DNA of 64,000 nt from Paracoccus alcaliphilus (GTDB taxonomy: Bacteria; Pseudomonadota; Alphaproteobacteria; Rhodobacterales; Rhodobacteraceae), in contig NZ_CP067124.1 of NCBI RefSeq assembly GCF_028553725.1, forward strand, positions 1,994,001-2,058,000. Direction: 5' to 3'. The position numbers were made by a program, and so were the translations under genes. Shown here piece by piece: positions 8,980 to 17,133 of the stretch; the first letter of the stretch is position 1, and each line of letters begins with the position of its first letter. The notes below the pieces were generated by a model. That model saw only the letters and a list, made by a program, of their open reading frames with translations, had not been told where the DNA came from and did no database searches.

Positions 8980-9621
8980 ATGGTTCAGCAAACAACCGCA
9001 GCCGCGCGGGTCGCGGCGCAGGAACTGGCGGCGCTGGTCGGCTCTCGCCTGTGTCATGATCTTGTCTCGCCGCTGGGGGCGATCGGCAACGGGGTCGAGC
9101 TTCTGACCATGTCCGGCGACTATCCGGGGCTGCGCGACAGCCCGGAATTGCGGCTGATCATGGAATCGGTGGCCTCGGCGCAGCAGCGCATCCAGACCTT
9201 TCGGATGGCGTTCGGCCATGCCTCGGCGGATCACCGCATCTCTTGGACAGAGTTGGGGCGGCTGACCGATGCCGTCTCGGGGCAGGGGCGGATCAGGGTA
9301 AGGCTGGACGCGGCGGGCGATTTCGCGCGGACCGAGGTGCGGATGCTGATGCTGGCGCTGATGTGTCTGGAAACCGCGATGCCCTGGGGCGGGCAGGTTC
9401 TGGCGGTTCATCTGGCGCCCGGCTGGCGTCTGGTGGCCGAAAGCGACCGGATGCGCCCCGATCCGGCGCTGTGGTCATGGCTGGACGGCCCGGCCGCGCA
9501 GGACCGCATCGCGCCGTCGCCATCCGAGGTGCATTTCGCGCTGCTGGCCGAACTGGCCGATGGGGCGGGGCGCCGGCTGCAATGGGATATGGACGACAGC
9601 GGGGCCGAGATCCGGTTCTGA
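8980..9621 (+). CDS. chpT: Histidine phosphotransferase ChpT
   Basis: Phosphorelay protein that passes phosphate from the hybrid kinase CckA to the master regulators CtrA and CpdR. The 213-residue product has the helical hairpin with phospho-acceptor His26 in LCHDLVSPLGAIGNGVELL and a degenerate HATPase-like C-terminal half without ATP-binding boxes, as expected for ChpT. A GTG at 8974 is in frame, but AAAAGG ends at 8970, giving sensible spacing only for the ATG at 8980. In Rhodobacterales this relay controls motility and gene transfer agents rather than viability. Confidence 0.92.
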   Translation: MVQQTTAAARVAAQELAALVGSRLCHDLVSPLGAIGNGVELLTMSGDYPGLRDSPELRLIMESVASAQQRIQTFRMAFGHASADHRISWTELGRLTDAVSGQGRIRVRLDAAGDFARTEVRMLMLALMCLETAMPWGGQVLAVHLAPGWRLVAESDRMRPDPALWSWLDGPAAQDRIAPSPSEVHFALLAELADGAGRRLQWDMDDSGAEIRF

Positions 9622-9679
9622 CACACGGCGCGCCGAAAAGGGGGCAGACAGTGGGTTTTCGGCGCGCTAGAACATCGAA

Positions 9680-10204
9680 ATGAGCCTGCCCCGCGCCCCC
9701 GACCGCCTGTCCGACGAGATGGCCGCCGCCATCGGTCACGCCGTTTCCGGCTTTGGTTTTCTGGAAGAGGCGCTGAAGCGCGCCATCTTTTCCCTGACCC
9801 GGATGGGGTTGGGCGAGGATGCCTCGGACGAGGCCTTGCAGAAATGGCTGCGACTGATGGAGAATATCGCCGATGACACGCTGGGAACGCTGATCGACAG
9901 CTTTGGCGCGGCAATGCGGCAATCCGGGGTCGCGGATCGCGAAGCCCTGCGCCAGACGCTGGACGAGCTGCGGCTGAAGCGCAATCTGCTGTGCCATGCC
10001 TCGTGGCGGCCGGGCAAGCAGCCGGGACACTGGTATCCGACCTTCGTCAACACCCGAGGCGAGCGTCACCCCGACGACATGACCCCCGCCGATGTCCATG
10101 CCATCCATGCCGATACGCTGAGGGCGGGGCGGCGCATCGTGTCGATCATGCGCGCGACCGGCATTGCCGGGGAATGGGCGGGCTATGAAGAGGAAGAGGG
10201 ATGA
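9680..10204 (+). CDS. HEPN-like all-helical protein of unknown function
   Basis: I do not recognise a named family. The 174-residue product looks all-helical, with AVSGFGFLEEALKRAIFSL at residues 21-39 and LDELRLKRNLLCHASWRPG at about 95-113. The latter contains Arg101-Asn-Leu-Leu-Cys-His106, matching the RX4-6H signature of HEPN domains, which are often RNases of toxin or defence systems. An E-x-x-L helix before the motif also fits. There is no obvious antitoxin partner, and the next gene overlaps by 4 nt (ATGA) and is a membrane methyltransferase. The HEPN call is inference from one motif. Confidence 0.6.
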   Translation: MSLPRAPDRLSDEMAAAIGHAVSGFGFLEEALKRAIFSLTRMGLGEDASDEALQKWLRLMENIADDTLGTLIDSFGAAMRQSGVADREALRQTLDELRLKRNLLCHASWRPGKQPGHWYPTFVNTRGERHPDDMTPADVHAIHADTLRAGRRIVSIMRATGIAGEWAGYEEEEG

Positions 10205-10638
10205 CGGCCGATTATCCGCAGATCTGGTTTCTGGGCTTTGTGGTGCTGGCCATTCTGACGGGGATGGGGTGGCCGCATGGTCCGGGCTGGCTGATCTGGC
10301 CCGGCGGGTTGCTGATGGGGGCGGGCACCGCGCTGATGGGGGCGGCGGTCATCGCCATGCGCCGGGCGCGCACCACCGTCGATCCCTATGGTCGTCCTGC
10401 CGCGCTTGTGGTTTCGGGTGTGTTCGCGCTGAGCCGCAATCCGATCTATCTGGGCAATGCGCTGCTGCTGGCGGGGTTGTGTCTGGTCATGCGCGCGCCG
10501 TTTGCGGTGATCGTGCTGGTTCCTGCCTTCGTGCTGGTGATCTCGTCCCGCTTCATTCCGCGAGAAGAGGCGCGTTTGCGCGCCAGCTTTCCGCGGGAAT
10601 TCAGCGACTATTCCGCCCGGACCCGCCGTTGGCTGTGA
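10201..10638 (+). CDS. Isoprenylcysteine carboxyl methyltransferase-like membrane methyltransferase
   Basis: A 145-residue integral membrane protein with about four hydrophobic helices. It carries the conserved C-terminal features of the ICMT/phospholipid methyltransferase superfamily: GVFALSRNPIYLGNALLLAG (residues 74-93), then SRFIPREEARLRASFPREFSDYSARTRRWL with the R-x-x-R-W end. Such proteins use S-adenosylmethionine at the membrane, and the bacterial substrate is unknown. The start overlaps the preceding gene (ATGA), so the two are likely coexpressed. Confidence 0.82.
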   Translation: MTADYPQIWFLGFVVLAILTGMGWPHGPGWLIWPGGLLMGAGTALMGAAVIAMRRARTTVDPYGRPAALVVSGVFALSRNPIYLGNALLLAGLCLVMRAPFAVIVLVPAFVLVISSRFIPREEARLRASFPREFSDYSARTRRWL

Positions 10639-10723
10639 CCTGATCGCGGGGCGGCACCTTTCGCGCGTTGCAACGCGGGCGGCGGCGCGCTAACACCCGT
10701 CAAATCCAAGACGAGAGGCTTTC

Positions 10724-12013
10724 ATGTCGTCCCCCCTTCGCCTGGGTATCGCCGGGCTTGGCACCGTCGGGATCGGTGTCGTCAAGATCGTTCAGAAACA
10801 TGCCGGCCTGCTGGCCCGGCGCTCGGGCCGTCCGGTCGAGATTACCGCCGTCAGCGCGCGCGACCGGATGAAGAACCGCGATGCCGATCTGTCGGCCTTC
10901 CGCTGGGAGACCGACCCGATGGCGCTGGCCACGGCAGAGGATGTCGATGTCTTTGTCGAACTGATCGGCGGCGATAACGGTATCGCGAAGGACAGTATCG
11001 AGGCGGCGCTGCGGGCGGGCAAGGATGTGGTCACCGCCAACAAGGCGCTGCTGGCGATGCATGGGCAGGAACTGGCGGAACTGGCCGAAAGCCTTGGCCG
11101 GGCGATCCGTTTCGAGGCCGCCGTCGCAGGCGGCATCCCGGTCATCAAGACGATGACGGAATCGCTGGCCGGGAATGACATCACGCGGGTCATGGGCGTG
11201 ATGAACGGCACCTGCAATTATATCCTGACCCGCATGGCCAGTGCAGGTCTGCCCTATGCGGCGGTGTTCGAAGAGGCGCGGCAGCTAGGCTATCTCGAGG
11301 CCGATCCGACGCTGGATGTGGGCGGGATCGACGCGGGGCACAAGCTGGCGATCCTGTCCTCGATCGCCTTCGGAACACGGGTGAATTTCGATGCGGTCGA
11401 GATCGAGGGGATCGAGCGGGTCAGCATCGACGACATCAACCGCGTTGCCGATATGGGCTATCGCATCAAGCTGCTGGGTGTGGCGCAGATGACGCCGCGC
11501 GGGCTGGAACAGCGCATGTCGCCCTGCCTCGTGCCTGCCGACAGTCCGTTGGGACAGTTGATGGGCGGCACCAATATGGTGGTGATCGAGGGTGACAGTG
11601 TCGGCCAGATCGTGCTGCGCGGCGCCGGCGCGGGCGAGGGTCCGACCGCCAGCGCGGTGATGTCCGATATCGTCGAGATCGCGCGTGATATCCGTCTGCC
11701 GGTCTTCGGTCAGCCCGCGGCGATGCTGACCGACGCGGTTCCGGCCCGGACCGCCGTGCCCGCCGCCTATTACCTGCGGATCGAGTTGCTGGACAAGCCC
11801 GGTGCGCTGGCCAAGGTCGCCACCGTGCTGAGCGATGCTGGGATCTCGATCGACCGGATGCGGCAATATGGCCATCCCGACGGAGCCAGTGTGCCGGTGC
11901 TGATCGTGACCGACAAGACGACGCCGGATGCGATCGATTTCGCCATCGAGGCGCTGCCCGGAACCGGCGTGCTGATCGGCGATCCCGTCGAGTTGCGGAT
12001 CGAGGAAGTCTGA
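10724..12013 (+). CDS. hom: Homoserine dehydrogenase
   Basis: Reduces aspartate semialdehyde to homoserine with NAD(P)H, the branch point to threonine and methionine. The 429-residue protein has the dinucleotide motif GLGTVGIG (residues 11-18), the catalytic domain with AAVAGGIPVIKT, GVMNGTCNYILT and EADPTLDVGGIDAGHK, and a C-terminal ACT domain (from about residue 350, YYLRIELLDKPGALAKV) for feedback control by threonine. It is monocistronic and ends at a double hairpin. metA and metH elsewhere in the window continue the methionine branch. Confidence 0.98.
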   Translation: MSSPLRLGIAGLGTVGIGVVKIVQKHAGLLARRSGRPVEITAVSARDRMKNRDADLSAFRWETDPMALATAEDVDVFVELIGGDNGIAKDSIEAALRAGKDVVTANKALLAMHGQELAELAESLGRAIRFEAAVAGGIPVIKTMTESLAGNDITRVMGVMNGTCNYILTRMASAGLPYAAVFEEARQLGYLEADPTLDVGGIDAGHKLAILSSIAFGTRVNFDAVEIEGIERVSIDDINRVADMGYRIKLLGVAQMTPRGLEQRMSPCLVPADSPLGQLMGGTNMVVIEGDSVGQIVLRGAGAGEGPTASAVMSDIVEIARDIRLPVFGQPAAMLTDAVPARTAVPAAYYLRIELLDKPGALAKVATVLSDAGISIDRMRQYGHPDGASVPVLIVTDKTTPDAIDFAIEALPGTGVLIGDPVELRIEEV

Positions 12014-12033
12014 GCTTGATCACCGGATAAGGC

Positions 12034-12071
12034 AGGGGGCGCTCGCGCCCCCTCTTGCGCCTGCGGCGCAA
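12034..12071. terminator. Tandem hairpins between convergent hom and lytic transglycosylase genes
   Basis: Two adjacent perfect hairpins lie here. The first is AGGGGGCG-CTCG-CGCCCCCT (12034-12053) and the second TTGCGCC-TGC-GGCGCAA (12055-12071). They lie between two genes that point at each other and probably stop transcription from both sides. Confidence 0.65.
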
Positions 12072-12074
12072 TTC

Positions 12075-12108
12075 ACCCCCTGAGGATATTTTTGCACCAA
12101 AGATGGGG
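12075..12108. repeat. Intergenic repeat element, copy B
   Basis: ACCCCCTGAGGATATTTTTG followed by CACCAAAGATGGGG. Copy D at 59553-59586 shares ACCCCCTG, GGATATTT, GCAC and AGATGGG in the same order. Both follow strong hairpins between convergent genes. Confidence 0.6.
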
Positions 12109-12115
12109 CGGGCGT

Positions 12116-12742
12116 TCAGCTGCCGTGAATGATGCGGACGTAGTTTCGCGTTTCGCGATAGGGCGGGATGCCACCATATTTCTGCACCGCGCCGGGGCCT
12201 GCATTATAGGCCGCAAGCGCCAGCCGCCAGTTGCCGAACTGATTGTACATCATGCGCAGATAGCGCGCGCCGCCCTCGAGATTCTGCATCGGATCGAGCG
12301 GGTTCACACCCAGTTTGGCCGCCGTTCCCGGCATCAGCTGGGCAAGGCCGGTTGCCCCCTTGTGCGAGCGGGCGGACGGATTCCAGCCTGATTCCTGCTG
12401 GACCAGCCGCAGGAAAAGATCTTCGGGGATGCCGTGGCGTTGTGCCGCTGCGCGCGCATGGGGCAGAAACTCGCTGCGGCGGCCGCGATAGGCGGGAATG
12501 GCCACGGCCAGTTCGGTGGCGTCGCTTGTTGCGGCGCGGCCGGCATTGGGCTGAAGGCGGGCGGAACGCTGATATTGCGCCGAGAGGCGCGAATCCATCA
12601 GCCGGGTCTGACGCTGGAACTGATCGGCGCGGGATTTGCTGGAACTGCCGGAAAGGCGCAACCCCTCGGCCGAAACGGGCGCCGCAAGTGCGGCCAGCAG
12701 CAGGGCGCAGAGCGCCGTTTTCAGCTTGGGTTGAAACCTCAT
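12116..12742 (-). CDS. Lytic transglycosylase (SLT domain)
   Basis: Exported murein lytic transglycosylase that cleaves glycan strands between MurNAc and GlcNAc. The 208-residue precursor has a signal peptide ending PVSA near residue 25, a Ser/Gln-rich linker, and an SLT domain from about residue 93. The catalytic glutamate is Glu117 in [10 protein letters not shown], followed by [13 protein letters not shown] and [13 protein letters not shown]. It is divergent from ssb. Confidence 0.93.
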   Translation of the reverse strand: MRFQPKLKTALCALLLAALAAPVSAEGLRLSGSSSKSRADQFQRQTRLMDSRLSAQYQRSARLQPNAGRAATSDATELAVAIPAYRGRRSEFLPHARAAAQRHGIPEDLFLRLVQQESGWNPSARSHKGATGLAQLMPGTAAKLGVNPLDPMQNLEGGARYLRMMYNQFGNWRLALAAYNAGPGAVQKYGGIPPYRETRNYVRIIHGS

Positions 12743-12930
12743 GAAGCCGCCCTCGTATCCTCATTTTTTGGAAGGACTATACAGCAAAACGCCGGTCTCG
12801 CCAGTGAAGGGATTTTCCGCCTCTGTGCGGGCTATCGGGTCGGCGGATTATTGCCTATGACGGCTGCGGCTTGCGTTGCTCGGCAAGGCTGCGATAGACC
12901 TGCCCCAACAGACAGTATCGGAGAGCCCAT

Positions 12931-13422
12931 ATGGCAGGCAGCGTGAACAAGGTCATTCTGATCGGCAATCTTGGCCGGGATCCAGAAATAAGGACCTTTC
13001 AGAATGGCGGCAAGGTCGCCAACCTGCGGATCGCGACATCCGAGCAGTGGAAGGACCGCACCAGCGGCGAGCGTCGCGAGCGGACCGAATGGCATTCCGT
13101 CGCGATCATGTCCGAGGGGCTGGTCAATGTGGTCGAGCGGTTCCTGAAGAAGGGCTCGAAGGTCTATGTCGAGGGGCAATTGGAAACCCGCAAATGGCAG
13201 GATCAGTCGGGGCAGGACCGCTATACCACCGAGGTGGTTCTGCGCGGCTTCAACGGCACGTTGCAGATGCTGGATGCCCGTGGCGAAGGCGGCGGTGGCA
13301 GCCGTGACAGCGGCGGCGGCTATGACGATTATCGCGGTGGCGATTCGGGCGGGGGTTCAGCGCCCTCGGGTTCGGGCGGTGGTGCCGGTCGCGCCGATTA
13401 TGATGACGAGATCCCGTTCTGA
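12931..13422 (+). CDS. ssb: Single-stranded DNA-binding protein
   Basis: Binds and protects single-stranded DNA in replication, repair and recombination. The 163-residue protein opens with [20 protein letters not shown], has an OB-fold to about residue 110, a flexible Gly/Ser-rich linker, and the acidic tail DYDDEIPF that recruits partner proteins. A GGAGAG ribosome site lies just upstream. A stem-loop with a T-rich tail follows. Confidence 0.98.
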   Translation: MAGSVNKVILIGNLGRDPEIRTFQNGGKVANLRIATSEQWKDRTSGERRERTEWHSVAIMSEGLVNVVERFLKKGSKVYVEGQLETRKWQDQSGQDRYTTEVVLRGFNGTLQMLDARGEGGGGSRDSGGGYDDYRGGDSGGGSAPSGSGGGAGRADYDDEIPF

Positions 13423-13463
13423 GGTCGGGTTTTCTGGCCCGTCTGGGTTTGTCGAGCGTATCA

Positions 13464-13491
13464 GGGGCCGGATTTCCGGCCCCTTGGTTTT
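13464..13491 (+). terminator. Rho-independent terminator after ssb
   Basis: Perfect 8-bp stem GGGGCCGG / CCGGCCCC with loop ATTT, followed by TTGGTTTT. It lies between convergent ssb and the yjbR-like gene. Confidence 0.8.
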
Positions 13492-13510
13492 GCAAGGTCA
13501 GGCCGCGCCG

Positions 13511-13852
13511 TCAGAGGGTCGCCAGCCCAGCCTGAACCTTTTTCGGCAAGCTGTTGCGGATGATGCGATAGCTGGCGGTGATTCGGTGGCGCAGTTCGGC
13601 CTCGTCCGCGTCCAGCGGCAAGGCGATCCAGCTGCGGTGCATATAATCGGCCTTTTGGCCGATGCCCGCTTCGATCAGCATTTCGGCGGTCTCGATGCTG
13701 TCGGTCTTGACGGCGACGGTGGGGCGGATTGCGGCGGTGAGGGCGAAGATCCGGGCGCCGACCTTCCAGCAATCATGTCCGCCGCCCCAGGGATCGGACC
13801 ATTCGGCCCCCGGAAACGCGGCGCAGATGCGGTTGACGGTGTCGCGGCTCAT
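13511..13852 (-). CDS. MmcQ/YjbR family protein
   Basis: A 113-residue protein of the MmcQ/YjbR (CyaY-like fold) family. Family markers are the N-terminal FPGAEWSDPWGGGHDCWKVGARIFAL, VAVKTD and the MHRSWIALPLDADEAELRHRI segment, followed by SYRII and K. The function is unknown, and DNA binding has been proposed for the family. Its start overlaps the stop of the P450 gene (ATGA), so it is the last gene of a coupled trio. The usual start MSRDTV is clear although the frame is open much further upstream. Confidence 0.85.
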   Translation of the reverse strand: MSRDTVNRICAAFPGAEWSDPWGGGHDCWKVGARIFALTAAIRPTVAVKTDSIETAEMLIEAGIGQKADYMHRSWIALPLDADEAELRHRITASYRIIRNSLPKKVQAGLATL

Positions 13853-15192
13853 ATGGCCTCGCGATGTTCCAGCCGGATCAGGATGCCGTCGCGGCCGCGC
13901 ACGGTCAAGCGGGCGACAGGGATGGGATCGATGCTGCCGCGCGACAGGCGGAAGGCCGCCGTGATCCTGGCCAGCATCAGCACCCCCTCCAGCATAGCAA
14001 AACCGGCGCCGGGGCAGGCGCGCTGACCGGCGGAAAACGGGGTGAAGGCATCGCGGGCAGAGGTCTTGCCCTCGGGCGTGTCCCATCGGTCCGGGTCGAA
14101 ATCGTCGGGGCGGTCCCACAGCCGCTGATGCCGGTGCAGGTGCCAGGGCGAGATCACCAGTTGCGCCCCCTTGGACACGGCGCGGTTGCGGAAGGTTTCG
14201 GGGATGCGCGCCTGCCGCACCATCATCGGCACCGGGGGATAGAGGCGCAGCGCCTCGCGGAACACGGCACGGCTGGCCCTGAGGCGGCTGACGGCGGCGA
14301 AATCGCGCGGCAGGCCCGTGCCCTCGGCGGCTACGCGGTCCTGCCATTCGGGATGCGCCGCCAGCAGCCACAGCGCCCATGCCAGTGCCGAAGCGCCGGT
14401 TTCATGCCCGGCCAGAAAGAAGGTCGCGACCTGATCGACCATCTCGGGGACGGTGAAGCAGGTGCCGGTTTCGGGGTCGGGCGTGGTCATGATCTTGGTC
14501 GCCAGATCGTCAGGGGCGGTGCCATCGCGGATCGCCTGCTGGCGGGTGGCGACCAGCGTTTCGATCAGGCCCCGGATCTCGCCTGCGGTCTGGCGGATGC
14601 GGCGCGAATGAAAGCGCGGGAACCAGCGCGGCAGCGGTACCACCGAGGCCAGATTGACCAGCGGCTGCGCGGCCTGATGGGCGCGGAAGGCGCGAAACAC
14701 ACGCTCGGCGATCTGGTGTTCGATGGGCAGCGAGAACAGCGCGCGGAAGATCACATCGGCGGCGGCATGGCTGGTTTCGGGCTCGATATCCACCTCTCCG
14801 GGGCGCAGGCGGGTGATGGTGGCCTCGGTCGCGTCCCAGATGGCGCCAAAGCTTTCGCGCAGACGGCCGCCCTCGAAGGCAGGGTCGATGATGCGCCGCT
14901 GATGGGCCCATTCCCCGCCATTGCTGATGAAGATCGAGTTGCCCAGCAGTGGCGCCAGACCTTCGCGCAGCCGGTTCGATTTCGGGAAATCGCCGGGCCG
15001 CTCGCGCAGGATCAGCCGCACCAGTGCCGGGTCGTTGCAGATGAAGCTGTGGATCAGCGGGTTGCGGAACTCGGCCATCCAGCCGCGATAGAGCCGCTCG
15101 GGCAGGGCCGACAGCAGGTCGCGCCGAAAGCCCCGCGCCAGCCGGATAAAGCCGCTGCGTCCGTCGCCGCTGGTGGGGCGGGGCGGGATCAT
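13849..15192 (-). CDS. Cytochrome P450
   Basis: Haem-thiolate monooxygenase, 447 residues. The oxygen-binding I-helix motif is AGHETGASALAW, the K-helix ExxR is EALR, and the haem loop is FSAGQRACPGAGFA with proximal cysteine at residue 393. There is no signal peptide, so it is cytoplasmic or membrane-associated and needs a separate redox partner, none of which is adjacent. It overlaps both neighbours by 4 nt (hydrolase upstream, YjbR-like downstream), so the trio is translationally coupled. The substrate is unknown. The class resembles bacterial P450s that are similar to CYP4-type fatty-acid enzymes, but I would not assign a subfamily. Confidence 0.93.
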   Translation of the reverse strand: MIPPRPTSGDGRSGFIRLARGFRRDLLSALPERLYRGWMAEFRNPLIHSFICNDPALVRLILRERPGDFPKSNRLREGLAPLLGNSIFISNGGEWAHQRRIIDPAFEGGRLRESFGAIWDATEATITRLRPGEVDIEPETSHAAADVIFRALFSLPIEHQIAERVFRAFRAHQAAQPLVNLASVVPLPRWFPRFHSRRIRQTAGEIRGLIETLVATRQQAIRDGTAPDDLATKIMTTPDPETGTCFTVPEMVDQVATFFLAGHETGASALAWALWLLAAHPEWQDRVAAEGTGLPRDFAAVSRLRASRAVFREALRLYPPVPMMVRQARIPETFRNRAVSKGAQLVISPWHLHRHQRLWDRPDDFDPDRWDTPEGKTSARDAFTPFSAGQRACPGAGFAMLEGVLMLARITAAFRLSRGSIDPIPVARLTVRGRDGILIRLEHREAI

Positions 15193-16382
15193 GCCAGCCC
15201 CTTGCCCGCGGGCGTGGTGATCCGGCCCGGCGAGGGCGGGCGACCCGCGAATCGTTCCGCCAGCGTCAGCGGCCCGGCGGTGATGGCGAAATAGTCGTAA
15301 TCGCCCGGACGGTCGAAGGCGCAGAGATACTGGAAATGCTTGCGGAACCAGCGGTTGCGCAACTCCTTTTGCCGCTGCGGCGACAGGGTCCGGGTGAAGG
15401 CCGCCGAAATCACCAGCGGCCAGCGTTGATCCGGCCCCGCGACGCCCGTGACCGCCACCGGATCGCACAGGCCAAAACAGCAGGCATCGCCGGGTGCCGA
15501 GACATCCAGCCAGAACAGGTCCGGGCTTTCCGATACCAGCGCCAGATCGGCACGCAGCCTTTGCGAGCGTGGCAGGAACGAGGCCATCGGCACCACATGC
15601 CCCAGCGTCAGCAGCGCCAGCGCCGGGCCATTTTCCGGCACCCGCCCTGAACGGATCAGATCGGCCAGCAGCGACACGCCCAGATAGGCGCCCGAGGAAT
15701 GGCCGACGACCAGAACCTCGTCCAGATCGCTGTTCAGAACCTCGGCCAGCCGGTCGGTGAACTGGGCCAGCCGCGCCTCCAGTTCCGGGGGATAGGCGCC
15801 GCCATGCTGCGCGGTAAAGGCATAGTCATGCATCAGGTAATAGGCGAAAAGCTTGTGATCCAGCGATTTGAACCAGACCAGCATGCCCCAGACGGTGGCC
15901 AGCGCCGCGATCAGCCCGACCGGCCAGCCCAGCCAGATCGAGACCAGCCAGCCAATGCCCGCGCCCAGCAGGCAGGCGGCCAGAAGTTGCGCCAGCAGTA
16001 CCGCGACCGGATAGAAGGCCGCCAGCAAGGGCGCCAGCCGCAGCCGCATCAGCCTGCGGATCGCACCCGAGGCGAAATAGGTCCATGCCGTCCTGACCAG
16101 TTGCAGATAGGTGCCGGCGATGCCGCTTTTCATGGATTTCTGCACCAGATCGGCCCAGATCAGAACCTCGATCTGCGCGGCGGTCAGATCGGTGCCAAAT
16201 TGCCCCTCGACCGACCAGCCGAAGCGGCCGGAATCGTCGTCCGATCTGCCGGTGCCGATGCGATAACCCGAGATACGGGCCTGTTCGGGCCCCTCGCGCC
16301 GGTAAAGCTCGCGATAGCGGCGGGGCGGGATCGGGTCGAAGCCGGGCAGGTAAAGCACCCGGCGACGGAACGAAACGCTCAT
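15189..16382 (-). CDS. Membrane-spanning alpha/beta-hydrolase-like protein
   Basis: A 397-residue protein that begins MSVSFRRRVLYLPGFDPIPP. It has hydrophobic segments at about residues 118-145 and 147-170 and then a lipase-type nucleophile elbow GHSSG at 227-231 (Ser229) after DEVLVVG. Later LCDPVAVTG and FDRPGDYDYF could supply Asp and other pocket residues, but I cannot place the catalytic triad with confidence. The ATG at 16382 is preferred over one nine codons upstream because AGAGG sits six bases before it. The stop overlaps the P450 start (ATGA), which suggests hydrolysis of an ester or lipid linked to P450 oxidation. The substrate is unknown. Confidence 0.75.
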   Translation of the reverse strand: MSVSFRRRVLYLPGFDPIPPRRYRELYRREGPEQARISGYRIGTGRSDDDSGRFGWSVEGQFGTDLTAAQIEVLIWADLVQKSMKSGIAGTYLQLVRTAWTYFASGAIRRLMRLRLAPLLAAFYPVAVLLAQLLAACLLGAGIGWLVSIWLGWPVGLIAALATVWGMLVWFKSLDHKLFAYYLMHDYAFTAQHGGAYPPELEARLAQFTDRLAEVLNSDLDEVLVVGHSSGAYLGVSLLADLIRSGRVPENGPALALLTLGHVVPMASFLPRSQRLRADLALVSESPDLFWLDVSAPGDACCFGLCDPVAVTGVAGPDQRWPLVISAAFTRTLSPQRQKELRNRWFRKHFQYLCAFDRPGDYDYFAITAGPLTLAERFAGRPPSPGRITTPAGKGLA

Positions 16383-16439
16383 GGATGGCCTCTTGCTGCG
16401 TGGCAGCATGATAGGCTGAACGGGACGGTCTGCAAGGGA

Positions 16440-17123
16440 TCAGCCTTTCTGCCAGCGGGCCTCGTGCTGCTCGATCGCGGCGATGCGGCGCTCGACCGGC
16501 GGGTGCGACAGGAACCATGCGGGGGCGGTGCTGCGGCCCCCGGCCATCTTGTCCAGCTTGCGAAACAGCGATTTCTGCGGAGCGGTTCCCAGACCGGCGC
16601 GCATCATCAGCGCGCTGGCGAAGCGGTCGGCCTCGAATTCGTCCTGTCGCGACAGGCGGGCGGCGACGGCATTGGCGATCAGCGTGGCAATCCACGGCCC
16701 GATGCCCGGAATGATCCGGCCCAGCACGCCCGCCAGCGCCATGCGGATCGCGTTCTGCCCGGCAAAGTCGATCATCCGGCGCCGCGAATGGCCAAGGCTG
16801 ACATGGCCCAGCTCATGCGCGATGACGCTGGCCAGTTCCTCGGGCGTGACCTCGCAGGCGTCCAGCTTGCGGATGAAACCGCGGGTCAGGAAGATGCGGC
16901 CATCGGGGGCGGCAAGGCCGTTGACCGGCTCGACCTCATAGATTTGGGCGCGGATCGGCGGCAGGTCCATCGCTTCGCCCAGACGTTTCAGCATCGGCGA
17001 CAGGCGGGGATGGTTCAGAGGCGAGGATTTCTGCTTCAGGTCCTGCTTCAGCCGCCAGGCCGAAAAGAACCACATCACCGCCATATAGGCGATCAGCAAC
17101 AGGATGGGGGTCAGTTTCAGCAT
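16440..17123 (-). CDS. M48 family metallopeptidase
   Basis: Zinc metalloprotease of 227 residues with an N-terminal membrane helix (about residues 5-22). The zinc site is HELGH at 103-107 with the third ligand region DEFEAD at 161-166. FLSHPPVERRIAAIEQ near the C terminus is the typical M48/HtpX-like end. It probably faces the periplasm or cytoplasmic membrane surface and acts in protein quality control. It lies 10 nt after the VWA gene on the same strand, so it is likely cotranscribed. Confidence 0.9.
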   Translation of the reverse strand: MLKLTPILLLIAYMAVMWFFSAWRLKQDLKQKSSPLNHPRLSPMLKRLGEAMDLPPIRAQIYEVEPVNGLAAPDGRIFLTRGFIRKLDACEVTPEELASVIAHELGHVSLGHSRRRMIDFAGQNAIRMALAGVLGRIIPGIGPWIATLIANAVAARLSRQDEFEADRFASALMMRAGLGTAPQKSLFRKLDKMAGGRSTAPAWFLSHPPVERRIAAIEQHEARWQKG

Positions 17124-17133
17124 GCGACCGGCC

